Source: Thermoanaerobaculia bacterium (GTDB lineage: Bacteria; Acidobacteriota; Thermoanaerobaculia; Multivoradales; UBA5704). From it: 5,179 nt of DNA. A model generated the notes under the pieces. The model was given only the letters and a program-made list of their open reading frames with translations, was not told the DNA's origin and did not search any database. This document shows, piece after piece, positions 1 through 4,217 of the stretch (its first letter is position 1; every line of letters begins with the position of its first letter). The DNA is taken from positions 1-5,179 of the forward strand of contig JAICSG010000348.1 of NCBI GenBank assembly GCA_025937035.1. Direction: 5' to 3'. The translations under genes were made by a program, and so were the position numbers.

Positions 1-304
1 TCAGGCCGGCGTCGATCACCGACGGGTCGCCGGTCATCCTGGTCATCTCGGCCCCCTCCTTGAGCAGGCCCTTCATCCCCTCGCAGGTCTGCCCCTTGGG
101 GCTCTCCTGGAGATCCTGGAAGATCCGCTCGAGGCGGCGCACGTGCTCCTCGGTCTGCCGCAGGTGGTCGTTGAAGGCCTTACGCAGGTCGGCCGAGCCG
201 GCCGCCTCGGCCAACCGGGGCCGCGCCTCGATGATCTGGTTTTAGGCGGAGTAGAGGTCTTTGAGTTGTTCGACGTAAAGGTCTTTGAGAGATTCCAGCT
301 TCGT
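1..304 (-). pseudogene. DUF892 (YciE/YciF-like ferritin-like) gene, damaged and cut by window edge
   Basis: Read on the minus strand from 304, the frame gives KLESLKDLYVEQLKDLYSA, a stop, then NQIIEARPRLAEAAG and continues through HLRQTEEHVRRLERIF and QTCEGMKGLLKEG to the window edge. These are hallmark segments of DUF892/YciF proteins, four-helix ferritin-like proteins linked to stress responses and usually about 160 to 170 residues; about 100 codons are visible. The stop is TAA at 242-244, exactly where the family has Glu in DLYSAENQ, so one G-to-T change from GAA explains it. The expected start codon is ACG (302-304), five bases after a good AAGGAGG. A usual Leu is also Arg (EARPRL against EALPKM). 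The only in-frame ATG upstream (374-376) has no SD and adds residues unlike the family. I infer a pseudogene; a sequencing error could explain one lesion but less easily two. The family call is firm. Confidence 0.85.
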
Positions 305-309
305 GAGCT

Positions 310-316
310 CCTCCTT
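310..316 (-). promoter_or_regulatory. Shine-Dalgarno AAGGAGG ahead of the lost start of the DUF892 gene
   Basis: On the minus strand AAGGAGG is followed by the five-base spacer AGCTC and then ACG AAG CTG GAA. This is ideal SD geometry for a start codon at 304-302, where ACG stands instead of ATG. It fixes the ancestral start and shows that the start codon itself has probably changed. Confidence 0.6.
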
Positions 317-340
317 GCTGTGATACCTGGCTGCATCCCG

Positions 341-359
341 GAAACCCGCTTGCGGCGGG
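341..359 (-). terminator. Weak candidate terminator hairpin after the five-gene run
   Basis: On the minus strand CCCGC (359-355), loop CGCAA and GCGGG (349-345) form a five-bp GC stem followed by TTTC. It lies about 65 nt after the stop of the FNT gene and before the DUF892 remnant. The stem is short and the T run is only three, so this may be a chance hairpin. The rest of the gap between 305 and 424 shows nothing else I can support. Confidence 0.25.
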
Positions 360-424
360 GCTCCGGTGGATCTCATTCGCTACAGGGGAACCGCAAGAAG
401 CGTGCCCGGGAATCGATCAACAGA

Positions 425-1267
425 TCAATCGCTGCTCGATCGGATGTGCCCGAACTTGATCAATGCGACGAAGAAGACGCCGCCGAGGATGTTGCCGAGG
501 GTGGCCCAGAAGAGGAACTTGCCGAAACCGGCCACCGTGGCCCCCTGGCCCGAGAAGACGCCGGCCAGCACCTCCGCCGTCCCCACCACCGCGTGGTGCA
601 GGTGGGCGAGGCCGATCGCCGTGGTCACCAGGGCGACGATGAAGATCTGGCTGATGGTGTCCCGGCTGGCCGCCACCAGCCAGGAGAGCAGGCCCATCAG
701 CCAGCCGGCGAGCACGCCGGAGAGCAGGATCACCCAGCCGGGGTGCTCGACCAGCCCCGAGGCGATCTCGCCGAAGACGGGGGTCTCGATCACCCCCAGC
801 CTGGGCCCCAGGAAGGCGAGGAAGGCCGCGAAGAGGCCGGCGCCGGCCTGGTTGGCGACGTAGATCAGCCCCCACAGCCGCCCGAGCTGGGAGAGCGAGG
901 CGCGGCCGTCGAGCACCGGCAGCACCGCGAGGGTGGTGTGCTCGGTGAACAGCTCCGAGCGGCCCAGCACCACGAACAGGAACCCCGCCGCGTACATCAT
1001 CGCCACCAGGAGCTCGGAGACCACGCGCGGCTGTCCTTGAGTCAGCGTCTTCATCACCGCCATCAGCAGCAGGCTCAGGGAGACGTCGAGCCCCGCGGAG
1101 AGCCCCGAGAGGAGGAGGGCCGGGGCCGGCCGCTCGAGCTCGGTGAGGCCGGCGGCGATCTCCTGCTCGAGGATCGTCTCGTAGCTCTTCTGGGGCTCCT
1201 CCCCCTTCTCCGCCTCCTTGTGGCGGTTGCGCCGCTCGGCGGGATCGGCCTGGAGGTCGTCGGCCAT
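425..1267 (-). CDS. FNT-family (formate/nitrite transporter-like, YfdC-type) membrane channel
   Basis: The product is 280 residues. A charged, soluble N-terminus (about 1-45, MADDLQADPAERRNRHKEAE onward) precedes about six hydrophobic segments near 48-72, 84-102, 130-153, 177-200, 206-225 and 250-271. FNT signatures are LGRSELFTEH (101-110), the internal repeat LIYVANQAGAGLFAA (134-148), and WATLGNILGGVFFVA (254-268), which holds the GNxxGG motif. His residues in AHLHHAVVGTAEVL (221-234) sit where FNT channels carry the pore-region His. The form is closer, from memory, to E. coli YfdC than to FocA or NirC. FNT proteins are pentameric inner-membrane channels for small monovalent anions such as formate, nitrite or hydrosulfide; the substrate here cannot be told. 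The ATG is 5 nt after the methyltransferase stop, with GAGG just upstream. It is the last gene of the run. The same frame stays open far upstream, but that part is a shadow of the preceding genes. Confidence 0.9.
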   Translation of the reverse strand: MADDLQADPAERRNRHKEAEKGEEPQKSYETILEQEIAAGLTELERPAPALLLSGLSAGLDVSLSLLLMAVMKTLTQGQPRVVSELLVAMMYAAGFLFVVLGRSELFTEHTTLAVLPVLDGRASLSQLGRLWGLIYVANQAGAGLFAAFLAFLGPRLGVIETPVFGEIASGLVEHPGWVILLSGVLAGWLMGLLSWLVAASRDTISQIFIVALVTTAIGLAHLHHAVVGTAEVLAGVFSGQGATVAGFGKFLFWATLGNILGGVFFVALIKFGHIRSSSD

Positions 1268-1272
1268 GGGCC

Positions 1273-2076
1273 TCAGCGGGCGCCACCCCGGGCGCGGGCG
1301 AGGCCGGTGGCGACGCGGATCTCGTCCTCGATCCAGGCGAGATCCGGGCGCGGCTCGCCGGGCTCGCAGACGTAGATCTCGTGTCCCGGCCGCTCCAGCA
1401 CCCGCAGGCCCGCCGAGCGCAGCATCGCCTCGACGCAGGCGTGGGTGGGCGCCCACCAGTTGGTGGGGTCGTTGGCCAGCCGGTGCTCGATGAAGGCCAT
1501 CTTGGGCCAGCCGGGATCGAGCATCACCTCCCGCTGGTCGATGGGGATGTCCACCGGCGGCTCGACCTTCTCCTCGCCCGGCATGGTGAGGGTCTGGAAG
1601 ATCATCCGCCGCCCCACCTTGCGGGCCACGATGTCGAGGCCGAGCAGAGGGTAGCGCAGGTGGTAGAGCACCCCCATGAAGAGCACGAGGTCGTACTTTT
1701 CCGGGGTGGCCGCGAGATCGTAGACCTGCATCTCCAGGAAGCGCACCTGCCCCTCCAGCCCGTACTGGCCGGCCGCCCAGCGCGCCTGCCGCAGGTAGTG
1801 GGGGTCGTGGTCGATGCCGGTGACCGTGGCCCCCCGCCGGGCCAGCTCGAAGGAGTAGAAGCCGGCGTTGCAGCCGATGTCGAGGGCCGTCCAGCCCCTG
1901 AGGTCGAACGGCAGGTGGTCCCGGATCTGCTCCCACTTGAAGGTGGGGAAGTCGCCGAGGAAGTGGCCGGGGGCGGTCTGCGTGCCGTCCGGCAGGTGGA
2001 GATTGTGGAACCAGGGCCCCAGCTCTTCGATGTCGTCCGCGAGCGAGGGATTCGCTGCTTTCGAGATGTCGACCAT
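1273..2076 (-). CDS. CmoB-like class I SAM-dependent methyltransferase
   Basis: A 267-residue Rossmann-fold methyltransferase. Motif I is ALDIGCNAGFYS (64-75), with the acidic ribose-binding stretch TGIDHDPHYL (86-95) and the segment YDLVLFMGVLYHLRYPLLGLD (128-148). The GVLYHLRxP signature is characteristic of the CmoB/DUF1698 group and of related uncharacterised methyltransferases. The N-terminal PWFHNLHLPDG and FPTFKWEQI (about 21-52) also match CmoB-like layout. True CmoB (a tRNA wobble-uridine carboxymethyltransferase) is longer, about 320 residues, and normally sits beside cmoA, which is absent here, so I do not call it cmoB; the substrate is unknown. The start at 2076 gives a natural N-terminus, with only a weak GGGGA upstream. 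It follows the VOC gene by 45 nt and precedes the FNT gene by 5 nt. Confidence 0.88.
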   Translation of the reverse strand: MVDISKAANPSLADDIEELGPWFHNLHLPDGTQTAPGHFLGDFPTFKWEQIRDHLPFDLRGWTALDIGCNAGFYSFELARRGATVTGIDHDPHYLRQARWAAGQYGLEGQVRFLEMQVYDLAATPEKYDLVLFMGVLYHLRYPLLGLDIVARKVGRRMIFQTLTMPGEEKVEPPVDIPIDQREVMLDPGWPKMAFIEHRLANDPTNWWAPTHACVEAMLRSAGLRVLERPGHEIYVCEPGEPRPDLAWIEDEIRVATGLARARGGAR

Positions 2077-2121
2077 GTCGGTCCCCGAAAGGCAGCAAAT
2101 CGCCTGCCAATATCGCCTCTA

Positions 2122-2517
2122 TCAGACGGGCAGCGCCGGGCCCTCGATCTTGAAGTGGGGGTTCTCGATGATCCCGAAGACGTTGCCGAACGGATCGAGC
2201 ACCGCCGCCACCTTGATCCCCTCGCCCACGTCGCGGACGGGGGAGTGCTCGCGGGCGCCAAGGCCAAGCAGGCGGGCGAGAGCGGCGCCGGCGTCCTCCA
2301 CCCCCCAGTAGACGGTGACGCCGCCACGGCCGGGCTCCCCCTCGGAGGTGTCGGGATCGAGCCCCAGCTCGAAGCCGCCGACGTTGAAGCCCACGTAGAA
2401 CGGCTGATCGAAATAGGGATCGATGCCGAGCACCGAGCGGTACCAGGCCTTCGCCCGGTCGAGATCGGTCACCCGGTAGATCGCGGTGCGCAGCCCCAGG
2501 ATCGGTTGACTGTCCAT
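2122..2517 (-). CDS. VOC-superfamily (glyoxalase/bleomycin-resistance-like) protein
   Basis: 131 residues, the normal size of a single-module VOC protein with two beta-alpha-beta-beta-beta repeats. The first repeat is LRTAIYRVTDLDRAKAWYRSVLGIDPYF (9-36), with the typical strand plus D-x-x-R-A-x-x-W-Y helix. The second begins near VTVYWGVEDAGAALARLLGLGA (67-88), and DPFGNVFGIIENP (108-120) matches the C-terminal DPDGN-x-hydrophobic signature of the fold. VOC proteins include metal-dependent lyases, dioxygenases and binding proteins. I cannot assign metal ligands with certainty (Glu50 and Glu118 are possible), so the activity is open. The ATG at 2517 is well supported: GGAGGGG (2523-2529) lies in the last codons of the upstream gene, and only 2 nt separate that gene's TAA from this ATG, suggesting coupled translation. 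Confidence 0.88.
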   Translation of the reverse strand: MDSQPILGLRTAIYRVTDLDRAKAWYRSVLGIDPYFDQPFYVGFNVGGFELGLDPDTSEGEPGRGGVTVYWGVEDAGAALARLLGLGAREHSPVRDVGEGIKVAAVLDPFGNVFGIIENPHFKIEGPALPV

Positions 2518-2519
2518 GC

Positions 2520-3062
2520 TTACCCCTCCACCATCGCCTGCAGGCGGTCCAGCGCCTGCTTCCAATACCCCTTGGCCCGCGCCACAGCCTCGGCGTCGGG
2601 GAGCTTCGCGTGCTCGACGGCGACCTGGCTCTTCGAGTCCCCCTTGGAGACCAGGCCCACGTCCACGTTCGAGCCATCCTCCCAGGTGATCCGCAGCGAC
2701 TTGTCCGGCGTGGCCTTGCGGATGGTCAGCTCCGCGTCTGGCAGCCAGCGGCCCCGGAGCGTGGCGTCGCTCCAGGCCTCGAACAGGCGGTCCACCGGGA
2801 CGCCGATCGTGCGGCTGGCGTTGGCCGTGTAGCCGCTCGCGGTCTGATACTTCTCGCGCATCCCCCGCGCCTGCTCGTAGGTCACGGTGACCATCTGCCG
2901 CCACCAGGGGCCGACCCCGTGCTCGCCGACGATGGCGACGATCTCCTTGTGCCCCAGGCTCCGGGCGCCCGCCGCGTCCAGGATGGTGAGCCACTCGTCC
3001 CAGCTCTTGCCGGTCTTCGCCCGCACGGCCTCGTCGCTCATGCGCTCGCTCTGCTTGGGCAT
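2520..3062 (-). CDS. DUF4287 + SRPBCC (AHSA1-like) domain protein
   Basis: 180 residues with two parts. Residues about 8-70 (MSDEAVRAKTGKSWDEWLTI, then GARSLGHKEIVAIV, GVGPWWRQMVTVTYEQARG) are a clear DUF4287 domain, a small helical domain of unknown function. Residues about 79-180 resemble an SRPBCC/AHSA1 lipid-binding fold: TIGVPVDRLFEAWSDATLRGRWLPD (86-110), an ITWEDGSNVDVGL strand pair (125-137) and the closing helix AKGYWKQALDRLQAMVEG (163-180). The fold binds hydrophobic ligands, but no ligand can be predicted. The start is uncertain: ATG at 3062 or ATG at 3041 (MSDEAV, the usual family beginning); neither has a strong SD. The gene follows the MmcQ-like gene by 13 nt and is 2 nt from the VOC gene. 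DUF4287-SRPBCC, YjbR and VOC genes are, from general knowledge, common near neighbours in high-GC bacteria, without a known joint role. Confidence 0.87.
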   Translation of the reverse strand: MPKQSERMSDEAVRAKTGKSWDEWLTILDAAGARSLGHKEIVAIVGEHGVGPWWRQMVTVTYEQARGMREKYQTASGYTANASRTIGVPVDRLFEAWSDATLRGRWLPDAELTIRKATPDKSLRITWEDGSNVDVGLVSKGDSKSQVAVEHAKLPDAEAVARAKGYWKQALDRLQAMVEG

Positions 3063-3075
3063 GGAGGCAAGGATA

Positions 3076-3438
3076 TCAAGAGGAGGCGTCGAGCGTGGAC
3101 ACCAGCTTCTTGGGGGCGACCACCCGATAGGCGTCCACGACCAGATCTGCGATCTGGTCCCAGTCGGCCGGCACGTCCAGATAGACCCCGAGCCACCCGC
3201 GATGGCCCACGTAAGGCGGCCTGAAGAAGCGCTCGGGGTCGCTCGCGACGAGCATCTCCTGGGCGCCGTCCGGAGCCGCGCACCAGAACGCCAGCCGGTC
3301 GTCGTGGTGGTGGTTGGCGAACATCGCGAAGCTCTTCTTGCCCTGGACGAACCAGGTGGGCTCGCCATGGCTGAGGCGCTCGGTCACCTCCGGGAGGGCG
3401 AGGCAGAGGCGGCGGAGGGTTTCCAGGGGGGAGGGCAT
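3076..3438 (-). CDS. MmcQ/YjbR family protein (DUF419-like)
   Basis: 120 residues, the usual length of MmcQ/YjbR proteins. Family features are the N-terminal helix LETLRRLCLALPEVTE (5-20), the strand segment HGEPTWFVQGKKSFAMFANH (24-43), FWCAAPDGAQEMLVASDPERFFRPPYVGHRGWLGVYLD (51-88) and a C-terminal helix DWDQIADLVVDAYRVVAPKK (92-111). The fold resembles the CyaY/MotA-C type and is often suggested to bind DNA, but the function is not established. It is the first gene of the five-gene minus-strand run and its ATG lies 55 nt from the divergent plus-strand gene. The bases just before the ATG are a run of C, so there is no SD; initiation may be leaderless-like or depend on another signal. Confidence 0.88.
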   Translation of the reverse strand: MPSPLETLRRLCLALPEVTERLSHGEPTWFVQGKKSFAMFANHHHDDRLAFWCAAPDGAQEMLVASDPERFFRPPYVGHRGWLGVYLDVPADWDQIADLVVDAYRVVAPKKLVSTLDASS

Positions 3439-3465
3439 GGGGGGGATTCTGGCACAGCGAGGGGG

Positions 3466-3473
3466 TGTATACT
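3466..3473. promoter_or_regulatory. Candidate shared -10 element of a divergent promoter
   Basis: TGTATACT contains the palindrome GTATAC. It reads TATACT on the plus strand (3468-3473) and TATACA on the minus strand (3471-3466), both close to the -10 consensus TATAAT. A plus start near 3480 would leave a leader of about 14 nt to the HicB-like ATG, and a minus start near 3459 a leader of about 20 nt to the MmcQ-like ATG. No convincing -35 is seen on either side. This is inferred from sequence only. Confidence 0.35.
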
Positions 3474-3481
3474 TCCGGGAA

Positions 3482-3487
3482 AGGGGG
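3482..3487 (+). promoter_or_regulatory. Shine-Dalgarno AGGGGG for the HicB-like gene
   Basis: AGGGGG stands six bases before the ATG at 3494 and decides that start. The frame is open upstream to 3314, but those codons overlap the MmcQ-like gene on the other strand and have no family resemblance. Confidence 0.6.
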
Positions 3488-3493
3488 TTCGTT

Positions 3494-3802
3494 ATGTCTT
3501 CACGTGTCGTCCATGCGGTCCTCTTTGAGGACAGAGGTTGGTGGGTGGCTCAGTGCCTGGAGCACAATCTGACCGCCTCCTCAAAGGATCCGCGAGAGCT
3601 GCCCAAGAAGCTGGAGACGGTCCTGAGGGTCCAGATCGAGGCCGATCTCGAAGCTGGCAAGGTGCCCTTCAGCACCCTACCTTCGGCCCCCCGCCGGTTC
3701 TGGAAGCTGTTTCAGAACGCCGAGCCCTGGAGGTTGGACGACGCCACCGCGGAGCTTCCGGTCGGGGTCCCCGCCTGGACCGAGCTCGCGCTCGCCTCCT
3801 AA
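3494..3802 (+). CDS. HicB-fold-like small protein
   Basis: 102 residues. The N-terminal half, VVHAVLFEDRGWWVAQCLEHNLTASSKDPRELPKKLETVLRVQIEADLEAG (5-55), follows the beta-beta-alpha pattern of the HicB N-terminal (partial RNase H-like) domain: a first strand, a second strand ending in a turn, and a long amphipathic helix. The rest (PFSTLPSAPRRFWKLFQNAE, 58-77) is conserved, as I remember it, in similar stand-alone proteins of deltaproteobacteria and planctomycetes. There is no recognisable ribbon-helix-helix or HTH DNA-binding part, so it is not a complete classical antitoxin. No hicA gene lies in the usual tandem arrangement; its partner, if any, would be the convergent small gene. Its TAA (3800-3802) overlaps that gene's TAG by shared bases. 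Function is unknown; the fold assignment is moderate. Confidence 0.75.
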   Translation: MSSRVVHAVLFEDRGWWVAQCLEHNLTASSKDPRELPKKLETVLRVQIEADLEAGKVPFSTLPSAPRRFWKLFQNAEPWRLDDATAELPVGVPAWTELALAS

Positions 3803-4035
3803 TCCGTTCGTGGATTGAGCCCGAGCAGGGCAGCATCCAGACCGAAGTCTTCGCAGATCGCTTCCTGGTCTCTGGGCGACAGCAGGGCGTTGTAGCCGCT
3901 GTCTCCAATCGAGGCGATCTCTCCATCCGGGCCTTCCAGGAAAAAGCCGCTCTTGTTTTGCCTGAGCCTCGTCTTGAACCCGAAGAGGTGGTCGAGCTCA
4001 CCCATCAGTTGACGCACCGTGCGCTCGTGGCTCAC
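3799..4035 (-). CDS. Small hypothetical protein (78 residues)
   Basis: A GTG-started gene whose reality is supported by a perfect AGGAGG (4042-4047) six bases before the GTG and by codon use like its neighbours. I do not recognise the family. The predicted pattern is helix RTVRQLMGELDHLFG (5-19), strand FKTRLRQ (20-26), strand SGFFLEGPDG (29-38), a short strand, then a helix after LSPRDQEAICEDFGLD (52-67). The alpha-beta-beta-beta-alpha order recalls the dsRBD-like fold of HicA toxins, and KSGFFLEGPDG loosely parallels their GSHxxFxxPDG segment, but the catalytic His is absent. That resemblance is weak and inferred. No signal peptide or membrane segment is seen. It ends tail to tail with the HicB-like gene, overlapping by four bases. 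Confidence 0.7.
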   Translation of the reverse strand: MSHERTVRQLMGELDHLFGFKTRLRQNKSGFFLEGPDGEIASIGDSGYNALLSPRDQEAICEDFGLDAALLGLNPRTD

Positions 4036-4041
4036 CGGGTG

Positions 4042-4055
4042 CCTCCTGGGAGGAG
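4042..4055 (-). promoter_or_regulatory. Perfect SD AGGAGG inside a small hairpin
   Basis: On the minus strand CTCCT (4055-4051), loop CCC and AGGAG (4047-4043) form a five-bp hairpin that takes up most of the AGGAGG of the 78-residue gene. The SD fixes the GTG at 4035-4033 as start. The hairpin could dampen translation; this part is inference. Confidence 0.55.
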
Positions 4056-4090
4056 CGGCGCGTCGAGCGATTCTTTGTCACTGGAAGTCA

Positions 4091-4107
4091 AGCGCATTTT
4101 GCGCCAG
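4091..4107 (-). promoter_or_regulatory. Weak sigma-54-like -24/-12 candidate
   Basis: On the minus strand CTGGCGCAAAATGCGCT has the invariant GG and GC of the sigma-54 consensus at the right spacing (YTGGCACGRNNNTTGCW), but lacks the two T of the -12 box. It would start transcription near 4080, about 45 nt ahead of the 78-residue gene. The same bases also form a short GCGC/GCGC hairpin, so the match may be accidental. No better promoter is seen between 4036 and 4129. Confidence 0.18.
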
Positions 4108-4129
4108 AGAATAACATGGCAGACTCAAA

Positions 4130-4206
4130 GGACTGACACGGACGAGCACGGGCTCACACGGACGGGGTGTCTGTCCGTGAAAGTCCGTGCTTGTCCGTGT
4201 CAGTCC
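4130..4206. repeat. Imperfect 34-bp inverted repeat made of 10-bp-spaced CACGGAC/GTCCGTG units
   Basis: Arms 4130-4163 and 4173-4206 are inverted copies matching at 30 of 34 positions, separated by the 9-nt loop GGGGTGTCT. The right arm and its edge carry GTCCGTG at 4173, 4183, 4193 and 4203, exactly ten bases apart. The left arm carries CACGGAC at 4137 and 4157 and CACGGGC at 4147, on the same pitch. The element starts 11 nt after the stop of the glycosyltransferase gene. Two of the four arm differences become G-U pairs in a plus-strand RNA but A-C mismatches in a minus-strand RNA. On the minus strand only TTT follows, so it is not a canonical terminator. It could be a REP-like dispersed element, an mRNA 3'-end stabiliser or a protein-binding array. 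Confidence 0.85.
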
Positions 4207-4217
4207 GTGCAGCCCTG

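Noticed and set aside
1273..2076. Calling the methyltransferase cmoB
   Set aside because: It shares the GVLYHLRxP signature but is shorter than CmoB and has no cmoA neighbour, so the specific tRNA function is not supported.
2091..2108. Terminator between the VOC and methyltransferase genes (GGCAG / CTGCC stem)
   Set aside because: The stem is only five bp with an eight-base loop and three T after it; too weak to call a transcript end inside a run of same-strand genes.
1268..2677. Long minus-strand open frame continuous with the FNT gene, making a 750-codon frame
   Set aside because: The part above 1267 overlaps the methyltransferase, VOC and SRPBCC genes in another frame and gives low-complexity Arg/Pro/Gly/Ala-rich sequence. 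It is a GC-rich shadow, and the FNT protein has its own ATG and family-like N-terminus.
143..2832. Two plus-strand open frames (143-1375 and 1381-2832) of over 400 codons
   Set aside because: Both lie antisense to genes with clear family motifs, and their translations are His/Gly/Glu/Arg-rich without domains, as expected of antisense frames in high-GC DNA.
3450..3466. Sigma-54 promoter suggested by TGGCAC ahead of the HicB-like gene
   Set aside because: The -24-like TGGCAC is present, but no GC follows at the required -12 spacing.
4130..4206. Canonical rho-independent terminator for the glycosyltransferase gene
   Set aside because: The stem is long and interrupted, and only three T follow it on the minus strand. 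A role at the mRNA 3' end is possible, but a standard intrinsic terminator is not supported.
4130..4209. CRISPR array
   Set aside because: The repeated unit is 7 bp with 3-bp spacers and inverts in the middle; CRISPR repeats are longer, directly repeated and have long spacers.
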